64,000 bases of DNA from Belnapia rosea. GTDB lineage: Bacteria; Pseudomonadota; Alphaproteobacteria; Acetobacterales; Acetobacteraceae. The position numbers were made by a program, and so were the translations under genes. Positions 1-9,028 of the stretch are shown in pieces. Location of the stretch: assembly GCF_900101615.1 (NCBI RefSeq), contig NZ_FMZX01000013.1, positions 46,181 through 110,180 on the forward strand. Reading direction: 5' to 3'. The first letter of the stretch is position 1. Each line of letters begins with the position of its first letter. The notes below the pieces were generated by a model, which saw only the letters and a list, made by a program, of their open reading frames with translations, did no database searches and was not told where the DNA came from.

Positions 1-266
1 GCGGTCTTGCGGGCGGCGGGCTTCCGCGTCGCGGCAGCGGTCGCGCGCTTCGGCGCGGCCTTCTTCGCTGCCGGCTTGCGCGCCGCCGGCTTCTTCGCGG
101 CCACGGCCTTCTTCGGTGCGGCCTTGCGCGCGGCGGGCTTCTTCACCGCGGCGGCACGGCTGCGCGCGGTCGTCGGCTTCTTCGCGGTGCGGCGGCTGGT
201 GGCGACGGCCATCGGCTGGGCGCGGCCGGCGGCGGGGGTCTCTGGGGTATCGGTCACGGTTGGCAT
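1..266 (-). CDS. Histone H1-like lysine/alanine/proline-rich protein (partial)
   Basis: The minus-strand frame starts at an ATG (264-266) preceded by an AAGGAG ribosome binding site, and it runs off the left edge. After about 25 ordinary residues it becomes a low-complexity tail of AAKKPAARK-like units rich in Lys, Ala, Pro and Arg, as in bacterial histone H1-like and HU-tail proteins that bind DNA through charge. The visible part is 88 residues and its C-terminus is missing. Nucleoid association is inferred from composition only. A different DNA-binding protein with an Ala/Lys tail is possible. Confidence 0.65.
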   Translation of the reverse strand, partial: MPTVTDTPETPAAGRAQPMAVATSRRTAKKPTTARSRAAAVKKPAARKAAPKKAVAAKKPAARKPAAKKAAPKRATAAATRKPAARKT

Positions 267-556
267 CTCCTTGCGCATTCCGGTGTTGGTCGGGCGGCAG
301 CGCGAGGGCGCGACGCCCGGGTGGCAGCAGGTCCGGCCGTGCGGGCGATGCGGCGCGTCGATCGCGGAATGCGCGGCGCCGCATGCAACGCTGTCCAGGC
401 CTCGCGGGCAGCAAGCGGTGACGGGCGATCGGCGGCCATGTGCCGCATCGTGCTGCCGCCTACCGCATATCCGGCACCGGGCGTTAAGACTTCGCCCTGC
501 TCCGGCCCGACGAGCGCGATGCGAGTGGCCGCGCCGTCATCCTGCCTGCGGTCCAT
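254..556 (-). CDS. Weak candidate ORF upstream of the histone-like gene
   Basis: This 100-codon frame starts at ATG 556, with GGAAGG 7 bases upstream, and ends in a TGA that overlaps the first codons of the histone-like gene. The product would begin MDRRQDDGAATRIALVG and end in a basic stretch. I recognise no domain. Third-position GC looks lower than in the neighbouring genes, so the frame may be chance and this stretch simply the leader of the histone-like gene. Confidence 0.25.
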   Translation of the reverse strand: MDRRQDDGAATRIALVGPEQGEVLTPGAGYAVGGSTMRHMAADRPSPLAAREAWTALHAAPRIPRSTRRIARTAGPAATRASRPRAAARPTPECARRCQP

Positions 557-742
557 GGACCGTCCTTCCCTGCTGCGGCACGCTGTCGCCGGATGGCTCC
601 GCGACGTGCAGCGGTGCGGACACCGCCGAACGAATCGCTGCAACATCGTGCGCGCGAATCACGCTATCTGCACACGCAACCACCGTGTCAACAGAAACCG
701 CAATTCGCGCGCTGCTTTTATGCGCGAGGCGCGCAAAGCAAA
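557..742. other. Intergenic stretch with no recognisable gene
   Basis: Nothing convincing is seen here. Between about 650 and 735 it is less GC-rich than its surroundings, which would fit a promoter region for the leftward histone-like gene. I cannot point to clear -35/-10 boxes. Confidence 0.4.
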
Positions 743-768
743 CGGCCGCCGGATGACTCCGGCGGCCG
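743..768 (-). terminator. Intrinsic terminator of the citrate synthase gene
   Basis: A perfect 11-bp inverted repeat (743-753 with 758-768, loop TGAC) lies 36 bases beyond the stop codon of the leftward citrate synthase gene. Read on the minus strand it is followed by TTTGCTTTG, the T-rich tail of a Rho-independent terminator. Confidence 0.8.
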
Positions 769-804
769 CTCGTCAGCGCGGACGGGATGCGCGGGCGCTG
801 GCGT

Positions 805-1938
805 TCAGCGCTGGTCCATCGGCGGTACCGGGCGCTGTTCCGGCCCGGTGTAGTGGGAGAGCGGGCGGATGAGTCGGTTGTCCGCCGCCTGCTCGATGAC
901 ATGCGCGGCCCAGCCGGTGATGCGCGCGGCGACGAAGATCGGCGTGAAGAGCGGGATGTCGAAGCCCATCAGGTAGTAGGCAGGGCCGGCGGGGAAATCG
1001 AGGTTCGGGTGGATGTTCTTCTCCTTGAGCATCTTCGCCGCCAGCACGCGGGAGGTCTCCATCCAGCGCCGGTCGCCCACCACCTCGGCCATCTTCTCGG
1101 CGTACTTGGTCATCGTCGGCACGCGGCTGTCGCCCGACTTGTAGACCCGGTGGCCGAAGCCCATCACCAGCGCCTTGTGGTCGAAGCGGGTGGAGAGCCA
1201 CTCCTCCGCCTGTTCCGGCCCGCCGATCTCCGTCAGCATGTGCATCACGGCCTCGTTGGCGCCGCCATGCAGCGGGCCCTTCAGCGCCGCGATGCCGGCG
1301 GTGATGGCGCCGTGGATGTCCGCCCCCGTCGAGGTCACCAGCCGCGCGGTGTAGGTCGAGGCGTTGAAGGTGTGCTCGGCATAGAGAATGAGGGAGACGT
1401 CAAAGGCCTTCAGCACCTCGGGCTGCGGTACCTTGCCGAAGACGAGGTTGAAGAAATTCTCGCCGAAGCTGTGGCTCGGGTCGGGCGCCACCGGCGGCAG
1501 GCCCTTCGCGGCGCGGTGCGCGGCGGCGATGGCGGTCGGGATCTTCGCCAGCAGGCGGATGGCCTTGCGGCGGGTGGCTGCCTCGCTGACATCGGCGCTC
1601 TCCGGGTCCTCCATCCCCATGAAGGAGACGGCGGTGCGGATGGCGTCCATCGGATGGGCGCTGGCGGGGAAGTCCTTGATGACGCGGTGCAGCGCCGGGC
1701 TGATCTCGCGCTCGGCCGCCTCGGCCGCCTTGAACTCGGCGAGCTGGCCGCGGTTCGGCAGCTCGCCGTTCCAGAGCAGGTAGGCGACCTCCTCGAAGCT
1801 GCAGTTCTCGCAGAGATCCTGCACCGCATAGCCGCGATAGGTGAGGCTGTTGGTCTCCGGCATCACCTTGGAGATGGTCGAGACATCGGCATAGACGCCG
1901 ACGAGGCCCTTCTTGATCTCGGGAGTGGCTTCGCTCAT
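805..1938 (-). CDS. prpC: Citrate synthase / 2-methylcitrate synthase
   Basis: This 377-residue type I citrate synthase condenses acyl-CoA with oxaloacetate. The catalytic triad is visible: His224 in GPLHGGANE, His263 in GFGHRVY and Asp314 in NLDFPAG. The short length and the N-terminal KGLVGVYADVS...YRGY segment resemble the PrpC/MmgD branch, which uses propionyl-CoA, rather than the longer hexameric GltA. A PrpD-type dehydratase lies just upstream on the same strand, which supports a methylcitrate-cycle role. Activity with acetyl-CoA is also likely. A strong terminator follows. Confidence 0.85.
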   Translation of the reverse strand: MSEATPEIKKGLVGVYADVSTISKVMPETNSLTYRGYAVQDLCENCSFEEVAYLLWNGELPNRGQLAEFKAAEAAEREISPALHRVIKDFPASAHPMDAIRTAVSFMGMEDPESADVSEAATRRKAIRLLAKIPTAIAAAHRAAKGLPPVAPDPSHSFGENFFNLVFGKVPQPEVLKAFDVSLILYAEHTFNASTYTARLVTSTGADIHGAITAGIAALKGPLHGGANEAVMHMLTEIGGPEQAEEWLSTRFDHKALVMGFGHRVYKSGDSRVPTMTKYAEKMAEVVGDRRWMETSRVLAAKMLKEKNIHPNLDFPAGPAYYLMGFDIPLFTPIFVAARITGWAAHVIEQAADNRLIRPLSHYTGPEQRPVPPMDQR

Positions 1939-2380
1939 GGGGTCTCTCCTTTGCGTGTGCCCGTTGGCACGTGTGAGGCTGGCGGCGGGGTCCAGGCGCG
2001 GGTCACGTCCGGCTCCCCTGCCGCATGGGCCGTGGCGTCGCGGCAGGCGATGGCCCGGTAGCCGCGCCGCCGATGGACGGCGAGCGTGGCCCGGTGCGCC
2101 GGAAGCAGGCGAGGCGAAGGCAACCCGGCGCGGCAGCCTTCGCCGTCTCGGTCGTCATGGCGCCGGTGCCCCTGCGGTGCAGGGTGGGCGTCACGATGAG
2201 GCCCGGCACCCTATCCCCCTCGAGGGTGAGGGTGCCGGGCAGCTCGCCGGCGAACCATGCGAGCGTCTTCGCCTCCGTCCAGGGCGAGGCCAGGCCGGGC
2301 CGCGCAGCATCGAGCCCGGCCCGGTGGATGGCCACCAGCGCCGGCGCATCGGCCGGGCTGGCGGGACGGAGGCCGATCAT
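1935..2380 (-). pseudogene. Frameshifted GNAT-family acetyltransferase remnant
   Basis: From ATG 2380 the frame reads like a GNAT N-terminus (MIGLRPASPADAPALVAIH) and reaches a shortened acetyl-CoA loop (HRRGTGAM). Near position 2100 homology appears to jump frames: the C-terminal GNAT hallmark HRATLAVHRRRGYRA continues in another minus-strand frame to 1935. The region between beta strands also looks about 20 residues short. The simplest reading is a decayed acetyltransferase between prpD and prpC. A sequencing error is the alternative. Confidence 0.45.
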
Positions 2381-2384
2381 GGGC

Positions 2385-3923
2385 CTAGAAGATCCCGGGC
2401 TTGCCCTCGGCCAGCGCGCCGTTGGGCAGGGCGACGTTCAGCACATGCAGCTCGCCGGCCGGGATGCGGGCCAGGTCCTGCACATCGGCGAGGAAGCGGT
2501 TGCTCTCCCGCGCCGAGATGATGCCGTCGGTCAGGATCTGGAACTTGTTGATGTAGTCCTCCCGGCCGAAGGGCTTCGCCCCGAGCGGATGGGCATTGGC
2601 GACGGCCAGCTCGTCGCTCAGCACCGAGCCGTCCTTCATGGTGATCTCCACACGGCCGCCGAAGGAGAGCTCGTTCGGGTCCCGCGAGTGGTAGCGCCGG
2701 GTCCATTCGGCCTCCTCCCGGGTCTCGATCTTCTGCCAGAGGCGGACGGTGTCGGCCCGTGCGGCCCGCCGCGGGGCGTAGCTGTCGACATGGTGCCAGC
2801 GCCCGTCCTGCAGGGCGACGGCGAAGATGTACATGATGGAGTGGTCGAGGGTCTCCCGGCTCGCCTTGGGGTCCATCTTCTGCGGGTCGTTGGCGCCGGT
2901 GCCGATGACGTAGTGGGTGTGGTGGGAGGTGTGGATGACGATCTTCTCGATCTGCTCCATGTCCTCGATCCGGTCCCGCATGCGAAAGGCCAGGTCGATC
3001 AGCGCCTGGGACTGGTACTCGGCCGAATGCTCCTTGGTGTAGCTGTCGAGGATGGCGCGCTTGGCCTCGCCGGCGCCGGGCAGCGGCACCTCGTAATAGA
3101 CCGGCTCATAGGCGGCGGCGCGGCCCTCCTTGTCGGCCACGGTGCGGCCGGAGAGGACCCAGCCGATGACGCTGTCCTCGCCTTCGTAGATCGGGCTCGG
3201 GGCGCCTTCGCCGCGCATGGCGCGGTCCACCGCCTCGACCGCCAGCTTGCCGGCATGGGCGGGAGCGAAGGCCTTCCAGCTGCTGATCTCGCCCTTGCGG
3301 CTCTGGCGGAAGGAGATGGAGACGTGCAGCGCCTGCTGCACCGCCTGGTAGATCGTCTCCTGCGGCAGCTTCAGCAGGGTGCCGATGCCGGCCGCCGCCG
3401 AGGGGCAGAGATGGGCGATGTGGTCCACCTTGTGCTCGTGCAGGCAGATGGCCTTCACCAGGTCGATCTGGATCTCGTAGCCGGTGGCGAGGCCGCGGAT
3501 GAGGTCGCGGCCCGACTTCTCCATGGTCTGGGCGACCGCCAGGATCGGCGGGATGTTGTCGCCGGGGTGGGAGTAGTCGGCGGCGAGGAAGGTGTCGTGC
3601 ATGTCGAGCTCGCGCACCGCGGTGCCGTTCGCCCAGGCCGCCCATTCCGGCGAGAAGCGCTTGTTCGCGCCGACGCCGAAGATGGTGGCGCCGCCCTTCC
3701 GCGGATGGCCGAGGGCCATGGTGCGGGCGGAGGTCACGGGGCGGCGGTTGATGGCGGCGATGGCGACGGAGGCGTTGTCGATGATCCGGTTGATGATCAT
3801 CCCGGCCACGTCCTTCTCGACCGCGACCTTGTCGGCGGCGACGCCGGCGATCTTCCAGGCGAGCTGGTCTTCGCGCTTCAGCAGCGACTTGGACGGATAG
3901 AGCTTTACGGCATGCTTCTGCAT
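2385..3923 (-). CDS. prpD: MmgE/PrpD family protein, probable 2-methylcitrate dehydratase
   Basis: This 512-residue cytoplasmic protein has PrpD family features: an N-terminal helical domain with [19 protein letters not shown], and [16 protein letters not shown] in the middle. In the methylcitrate cycle PrpD dehydrates 2-methylcitrate to 2-methyl-cis-aconitate. Start ATG 3923 has GGGGAAG just upstream; a longer frame reaching 4346 is antisense to the LysR gene and is rejected. With prpC downstream on the same strand and a divergent LysR gene, it forms a small propionate or branched-acid module. prpB and prpF/acnD are not in the window. Confidence 0.85.
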   Translation of the reverse strand: MQKHAVKLYPSKSLLKREDQLAWKIAGVAADKVAVEKDVAGMIINRIIDNASVAIAAINRRPVTSARTMALGHPRKGGATIFGVGANKRFSPEWAAWANGTAVRELDMHDTFLAADYSHPGDNIPPILAVAQTMEKSGRDLIRGLATGYEIQIDLVKAICLHEHKVDHIAHLCPSAAAGIGTLLKLPQETIYQAVQQALHVSISFRQSRKGEISSWKAFAPAHAGKLAVEAVDRAMRGEGAPSPIYEGEDSVIGWVLSGRTVADKEGRAAAYEPVYYEVPLPGAGEAKRAILDSYTKEHSAEYQSQALIDLAFRMRDRIEDMEQIEKIVIHTSHHTHYVIGTGANDPQKMDPKASRETLDHSIMYIFAVALQDGRWHHVDSYAPRRAARADTVRLWQKIETREEAEWTRRYHSRDPNELSFGGRVEITMKDGSVLSDELAVANAHPLGAKPFGREDYINKFQILTDGIISARESNRFLADVQDLARIPAGELHVLNVALPNGALAEGKPGIF

Positions 3924-4006
3924 CGGCGGTCTTCCCCGGCGGATTGGTGAGGATTGCTTTGTCCCCCCGCTGGGCATCTTCGTCCATTCCGATTGAGCGG
4001 CAAGCA

Positions 4007-4025
4007 CGATAGGTTTTCCGTATCG
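4007..4025. promoter_or_regulatory. Candidate LysR-type binding site
   Basis: The 118-bp gap between prpD and the lysR gene contains the inverted repeat CGATA-N9-TATCG, which includes the T-N11-A core typical of LysR regulators. It lies 17 bases before the lysR start, so it could serve autorepression as well as control of prpD. Confidence 0.5.
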
Positions 4026-4041
4026 AAGCGGGATTAGGTTC

Positions 4042-4953
4042 ATGGATTTCCGTATCCTCCGCCGCATGGGGCACTTCCTGGCGGTCGCCGAGGAGGGGCA
4101 TTTCGGCCGGGCGGCGGCGCGGCTCGGCGTCTCGCAGCCGCCGCTGACGGCGCAGATCCAGGCGCTGGAGGCGGAGCTCGGCGTGCGCCTGCTCGAGCGC
4201 ACGCGGAAGGGCGCCCGGCCGACGCGGGAGGGCGAGGCGCTGCTGCCGATCCTCCGGCGCCTGGCCGAGGAGGCGAAGCAGGTAGAGAGCCTGGCGCGGG
4301 AGCTGCGCGCCGGCCGCCATGCGCCGATGGCCATGGCCTGCGTCACCTCCGCCCTCTTCGACTACCTGCCGCCGCTGGTGCGCGGGCTGCGCTCGGCGGC
4401 GCCCGACAGCGCGCTGGCGGTGCGGGAGATGGATACCGCCGATGCGGTGGAGGCGCTGCGGCGGGGCGAGGTGGATTTCGCCCTGGCGCGGCTCGACCGC
4501 GACCGGCCGCCGTTGCGGGTGCTGCCGCTCGGCGCCGATGCCCTGGTGGCAGCGCTGCCGGAGGGGCATGCGCTGCTGCGCGAGGGAGGCCCGCTGCCGC
4601 TCTCGGCGCTGGCCGGCGAGGCGCTGGTGCTGCTGCCGCGCTCGATCAGCCCGGCCTATTTCGACCGGCAGGTGACCGCCTGCCGCGAGGCGGGGTTCGA
4701 GCCGGTGGCGATGCGCGAGGTCGGCAGCGCGATGGCGCAGCTCGCCTTCGTCGCGGCGGGGCTGGGCGTGGCGCTGGTGAGTTCGGGGATGGCGGTGCTG
4801 CGGCCGCCGGGCGTTGCCTTCCGTGCCCTGGCAGGGCCGGTCGGCTCGGTCGGTGTGGCGCTGGTGTGGAATGGCGAGCGGGAGACGGAGGCGGCGCGGG
4901 CGGCGATCGCCGCGGCACGGCGGGCCTTTCCGGCGGCGGGGGATGGGGCCTAG
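4042..4953 (+). CDS. LysR-family transcriptional regulator
   Basis: A 303-residue regulator. Residues 1-62 form the winged helix-turn-helix, with [19 protein letters not shown] as recognition segment, and about 90-295 form the substrate-binding domain. It is divergent from prpD, and LysR proteins usually control the divergent gene, so the likely target is prpD and perhaps prpC. The hydrolase gene that begins 37 bases downstream on the same strand could also belong to its regulon. The inducer cannot be read from sequence. Confidence 0.9.
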   Translation: MDFRILRRMGHFLAVAEEGHFGRAAARLGVSQPPLTAQIQALEAELGVRLLERTRKGARPTREGEALLPILRRLAEEAKQVESLARELRAGRHAPMAMACVTSALFDYLPPLVRGLRSAAPDSALAVREMDTADAVEALRRGEVDFALARLDRDRPPLRVLPLGADALVAALPEGHALLREGGPLPLSALAGEALVLLPRSISPAYFDRQVTACREAGFEPVAMREVGSAMAQLAFVAAGLGVALVSSGMAVLRPPGVAFRALAGPVGSVGVALVWNGERETEAARAAIAAARRAFPAAGDGA

Positions 4954-4990
4954 CCTCGGCCCACAACGACTCCAGGGACGCCAGACCAGC

Positions 4991-6379
4991 ATGGACCAGA
5001 GCCCCTTCGACCGGGTGATCCTCGGCGACATCGTGCTGCCCGAGGCGGTGCTGCCGCGCGGCTATGTCGCCATCCGCGGTGAGACCATCGCCGCCATCGG
5101 CCAGGGCGCGCCGCCGCCCGCCGCGGCCATCGCCGACTACAGCGGCAAGCTGGTCCTGCCCGGGCTGGTCGACGGCCACATGCACACCAGCAGCAGCACC
5201 GGCTGGCCCGGGATCGAGGGGGCCTCGATGTCGGCGGCGGCGGGTGGCGTCACCACCTGCGTCGACATGCCCTATGACGTGCCGCAGCCGGTGACGGATG
5301 CCGGCATCCTCCGCGCCAAGGTCGGGGTGGTGGAGGCGTCGAGCCATGTGGACATGGCGCTCTATGGCACCATCACCAAGACAGGGGGCGTCGCGGCCAT
5401 CGCCGGGCTGGCGGAGGCGGGCGTCTGCTCCTTCAAACTGTCGACCTATGAGTATGACGCGGTGCGCTTCCCGCGCATCGACCACCCGACCATGCTGGCC
5501 GCCTTCCGCGAGATCGCGCGGACCGGCCTCATGTGCGCCATCCACAACGAGGACCAGGAGCTGGTCGAGCGGCTGACGGCGGAGGCGAAATCCGCCGGGC
5601 GCACCGACCCGATCATGCATGCCCGCACCCGGCCGCCGCTGGCCGAGAGCATGGCCGATCTCGAGATCTTCGAGATGGCGCTGGAGACGGGCTGCCATGT
5701 GCATATCGCCCATTCCTCCCTCGCCCGGGGCTTCGAGCTGGCGGAGCTGTTCCGCCGGCAGGGGGCGCGGACCAGCGGCGAGGCCTGCATCCAGTATCTC
5801 TGCATGACCGAGGAGGATCTCGTCCGCCTGGAAGGGTTCGGCAAGTGCAACCCGCCCTTCCGCACGGCCGAGGAGGTGGAGCGGGTGTGGGGCGCGCTCG
5901 CGGCCGGGCGCATCGCCTATGTCTCGACCGACCACGCGCCCTGGCCGCGCGAGCGGAAACTGTACCGGGGCGACATCTTCGCCCCCGGCGCGGGGCTGAC
6001 GGGGCTGCAGAGCTTCGCGCCGCTGATGTTCAGCCTGCTGGAGGAGCGGGGGCTGCCGGTGACGCTGATGGCGAGCCTCTGCGCCGAGCGGCCGGCGCGC
6101 TTCCACGGGCTGGCGCCGAAGAAGGGCGCGATCCGCATCGGCGCCGATGCCGACCTCCTGGTGCTGGAGCGCGGCGACTTCACCTTCGACGAGGCGTCGA
6201 TCCAGGACCGGCCGGATGCGCGCTGGTCGCCCTATCACGGACGGCGGATGCGGGGGCGGGTGGCGGCCACCTGGCTGCGCGGCAGCCTCATCTGGAACGG
6301 CGAGGAGGTGCTGGCGAGGCCGGGCCAGGGGCACTTCGTGCCGCGGCAGCACCGGGAGACCTATCTGGGCGAGGATTGA
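4991..6379 (+). CDS. Cyclic-amide hydrolase (allantoinase / dihydropyrimidinase / hydantoinase family)
   Basis: A 462-residue amidohydrolase-superfamily enzyme. The dinuclear metal site is complete: DGHMH (61-65), the Lys149 to be carboxylated in SFKLST, His185 in AIHNED, His241 in IAHSS and Asp314 in STDHAPW. The spacing looks closest to allantoinase. However, a D-carbamoylase gene lies 2.6 kb downstream on the same strand, which makes a hydantoinase role equally plausible. ATG 4991 was chosen because the family N-terminus begins here; the longer frame overlaps lysR. The exact substrate (allantoin, hydantoins, dihydropyrimidines) is not settled. Confidence 0.85.
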   Translation: MDQSPFDRVILGDIVLPEAVLPRGYVAIRGETIAAIGQGAPPPAAAIADYSGKLVLPGLVDGHMHTSSSTGWPGIEGASMSAAAGGVTTCVDMPYDVPQPVTDAGILRAKVGVVEASSHVDMALYGTITKTGGVAAIAGLAEAGVCSFKLSTYEYDAVRFPRIDHPTMLAAFREIARTGLMCAIHNEDQELVERLTAEAKSAGRTDPIMHARTRPPLAESMADLEIFEMALETGCHVHIAHSSLARGFELAELFRRQGARTSGEACIQYLCMTEEDLVRLEGFGKCNPPFRTAEEVERVWGALAAGRIAYVSTDHAPWPRERKLYRGDIFAPGAGLTGLQSFAPLMFSLLEERGLPVTLMASLCAERPARFHGLAPKKGAIRIGADADLLVLERGDFTFDEASIQDRPDARWSPYHGRRMRGRVAATWLRGSLIWNGEEVLARPGQGHFVPRQHRETYLGED

Positions 6380-6552
6380 GGCGGGGCGGGCGCCGCCGTC
6401 TCGTCGAGGCGGCGCAGCGCGTCGGCCAGCACCGCGCGCGTCACCGGCAGGCCGAGCGCATCGGCCGCCAGGATCAGCAGGCCGAGCGCCTCGCCGGTTT
6501 CCTGGCCCGCTACCTTCCATGCCCTGCCGGGCCTTCGACCCTCCGGCATCAT
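6361..6552 (-). CDS. Small hypothetical protein
   Basis: This 63-residue frame has codon use like the genes around it and a GGGGAG ribosome binding site 9 bases before the ATG. The product is predicted to be mostly helical (EALGLLILAADALGL...ALRRLDE) and has no membrane span. It converges on the hydrolase gene and overlaps its end by 19 bases. No family recognised. Confidence 0.45.
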   Translation of the reverse strand: MMPEGRRPGRAWKVAGQETGEALGLLILAADALGLPVTRAVLADALRRLDETAAPAPPQSSPR

Positions 6553-6616
6553 GTGTCCACTCCCCTGCCCTGCCGGCGCTACGCGCTGCCGGCCGGGACG
6601 GATGCGTGACGAGCGG

Positions 6617-7597
6617 TCATTCGACCCGGATATTGGCCTTCCGGATCACCGGCTCCCACCGCGCCCCATCCTCCTCGATGATGCGGGCGACGGTCGGCCC
6701 GTCCGCCCAGGCGGATTCGATGCCGCGGGCCGCCATGGCAGCCTTGCCCTCGGGCGTGTCGATGGCCATGCGGACAGCCTCCGCGATGCGGGCGAGGATG
6801 GCAGGCGGAACGCCGGCCGGGGCCAGCACCGCACCCCAATTGTCGACGGCATAGCCCGGCAGGTTGGCGGCCGCCGCGACCGTCGGCACGCCCGGCATCA
6901 GCGGGCTGTCCTGCGCCGCGAGGTTGCCCAGCGCCCGGAGCTGGCCGCCCTTCACCAGCGGCTCGACCGCCGACCACGGGGCGGAGACCAATTCCACCTC
7001 GCCGGCCACGCAGGCGGTCACGGCGGGGCCGGTGCCGCGATAATGCACATGGGTCAGCTTGCCGCCCGACATGCTGTCCATCAGCTCGGCCGAGACATGG
7101 GTGATGGTGCCGAGGCCGGGCGTGCCGTGGTTCAGCAGGCCGGGCTGGGCGCGGGTGATGGCGATGACCTCCGCCAGGTCCTTGGCCTTCAGCTTCGGCC
7201 CGCCGGCGATGACGGTGGGCGCCAGCGCGACGCGGGCGACGGGCGTCAGGTCCCGCTTCAGGTCGAAGGGCATCGAGCGGAAGATGAACTGGTTCACCAC
7301 GATGGTGTTGAACACCGTCACCAGCGTGTAGCCGTCGGGCGGGGCCTTGGCGACGGCATCGGTGCCGATATTGCCGCCGGCGCCGGAGCGGTTCTCCGGC
7401 ACCACCGGCTGGCCGATGACGTCGCCGATGCGCTGGGCCAGCAGCCGGCCGAGGATGTCGCTGCCGCCGCCTGGCGGGAAGGGGATCACCATCCGCAGCG
7501 GGCGGCTGGGGAAGTCGCCCGGCTGGGCCAGGGCGGGGGCGGCAAGCGGGGCGGCGGCGAGCGCAAGCGCGGCGCGGCGGCCATAGGCACGGGACAT
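6617..7597 (-). CDS. Bug/TctC-family tripartite tricarboxylate transporter receptor
   Basis: A 326-residue periplasmic binding protein. A signal peptide (RRAALALAAAPLAAPALAQ) precedes a typical Bug fold start, FPSRPLRMVIPFPPGGGSD. The start ATG 7597 has a perfect AGGAGG site 6 bases upstream; the longer frame is rejected. Bug proteins capture carboxylates or similar small acids for TctAB permeases, but no tctA or tctB is present nearby. It sits between a cyclic-amide hydrolase and a D-carbamoylase, so a related acid or amide ligand is possible. Confidence 0.9.
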   Translation of the reverse strand: MSRAYGRRAALALAAAPLAAPALAQPGDFPSRPLRMVIPFPPGGGSDILGRLLAQRIGDVIGQPVVPENRSGAGGNIGTDAVAKAPPDGYTLVTVFNTIVVNQFIFRSMPFDLKRDLTPVARVALAPTVIAGGPKLKAKDLAEVIAITRAQPGLLNHGTPGLGTITHVSAELMDSMSGGKLTHVHYRGTGPAVTACVAGEVELVSAPWSAVEPLVKGGQLRALGNLAAQDSPLMPGVPTVAAAANLPGYAVDNWGAVLAPAGVPPAILARIAEAVRMAIDTPEGKAAMAARGIESAWADGPTVARIIEEDGARWEPVIRKANIRVE

Positions 7598-7734
7598 GGC
7601 GGTTCCTCCTCGGCCCGTTGACATGCCGCAAGCGGCGGCCTCTGTCATCGGGGCTTGTGGTCCTGGCATGCGGCGACCGAAACGGTGTAGCCTGCGGCGC
7701 AGGCGGCGGAACGTCGCCCGGGAGGACAACAATC

Positions 7735-8964
7735 ATGACAATATCTCGGCGCGCCCTGCTGGGCGCGGGCGCCGCGCTATCCGGCGGCCTTCCTTGGCGC
7801 GGGGCCCGCGCGCAAGCGGCCAATACCATCCGCATCGCCCTGCTCTGCGACTTCTCCGGCACCTACCGCGACGTGACAGGCCCCACCGAGCTGGCCTGCA
7901 TCCGCCAGGCAGCGGCGGAATTCGCCAACCGGGGCATCGCCATCGAGGTGCTCTACGCCGACAACCAGAACCGTGCCGATGTCGGGTCCAACGTCACCCG
8001 CCAGTGGCTCGACCGGGAGGGCGTCGATGTCGTGGTGGATGGCGGCGCCTCCTCGGTGGCGCTGGCCGTGAACGAGGTGGTGCGGGAGAAGAACAAGGTC
8101 TTCCTCAACACATCCTCCGCCACCTCGGACCTCACCGGGTCGAAATGCTCGCCGAACACGGTCCACTGGACCTACGACACGTGGATGCTGGCGAAATCGA
8201 CGGGCGGCGCCACGGTGCGGGCGGGCGGCGACAGCTGGTACTTCATCACCGCCGACTACGCCTTCGGCCATGCGCTGGAGCGGGACACCGGCACCTTCGT
8301 CAAGGGCGCGGGCGGCAGCATCATCGGCTCCGTCCGTACCCCCTTCCCCGGCACCACCGATTTCAGCTCCTACCTGGTGCAGGCGATGGCGGCGAAGCCG
8401 AAGGTGATCGGCCTGGCCAATGCCGGCTCGGATACCGTCAACTGCATCAAGCAGGCGGCGGAGTTCGGCCTAGCGCGGCGCGGCATCAAGCTCGCCTCGC
8501 TGCTGATGTTCCTCCCCGATGTGCACGCGCTCGGCCTCGCCACCGCGCAGGGGCTGATCTGCACCGAGACCTTCTACTGGGACCTGAACGACCGGACCCG
8601 TGCCTTCTCCGCGCGAGTCCGGCCGAATATCGGCAACAACGCGCTCTGCATGAACCATGCGGGCGGCTATGCGGCCGTGCTGCATTACCTGAAGGCGGTG
8701 GCCGATATGGGCGTGCCGGCGGCGAAGGCGAATGGCGCCGAGACGGTGGCGCGGATGAAGGCCATGCCCTGCGACGACGACTGCTTCGGCCCCGGGACCA
8801 TCCGTGCCGATGGCCGCAAGCTGCACCCGGCCTACCTCTTCGAGGTCAAGAAGCCGGAGGAGAGCCGCGGGCCCTTCGACTACTACAAGCTGCTGCAGAC
8901 GACGGCGGGCGACGAGGCATTCAGGCCGCTCGGCGAGGGTGGCTGCGCCTTCGTCAGGGCCTGA
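7735..8964 (+). CDS. ABC transporter substrate-binding protein (branched-chain amino acid/amide type)
   Basis: A 409-residue periplasmic binding protein of the LivJ/urea/amide class. It carries a twin-arginine-like signal (TISRRALLGAGAALSGG, cleavage near ARAQA) followed by IRIALLCDFSGTYRDVTGP, the usual start of the type I binding fold. GGAGG sits 10 bases before ATG 7735. The D-carbamoylase gene follows after 64 bases on the same strand. Livm/livh-like permease and ATPase genes are absent, so it must share a translocator encoded elsewhere or act as a sensor. Confidence 0.88.
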   Translation: MTISRRALLGAGAALSGGLPWRGARAQAANTIRIALLCDFSGTYRDVTGPTELACIRQAAAEFANRGIAIEVLYADNQNRADVGSNVTRQWLDREGVDVVVDGGASSVALAVNEVVREKNKVFLNTSSATSDLTGSKCSPNTVHWTYDTWMLAKSTGGATVRAGGDSWYFITADYAFGHALERDTGTFVKGAGGSIIGSVRTPFPGTTDFSSYLVQAMAAKPKVIGLANAGSDTVNCIKQAAEFGLARRGIKLASLLMFLPDVHALGLATAQGLICTETFYWDLNDRTRAFSARVRPNIGNNALCMNHAGGYAAVLHYLKAVADMGVPAAKANGAETVARMKAMPCDDDCFGPGTIRADGRKLHPAYLFEVKKPEESRGPFDYYKLLQTTAGDEAFRPLGEGGCAFVRA

Positions 8965-9028
8965 CCATGGCTTGAAAACCGGGGCGGCGGGTGCGACCAC
9001 TGCCGGCGCCACCCGCCGGAGCCCTGCC

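Noticed and set aside
2025-3950. A 641-codon plus-strand frame
   Set aside because: Antisense to prpD; Val/Gly/Asp/His-rich with no recognisable domain.
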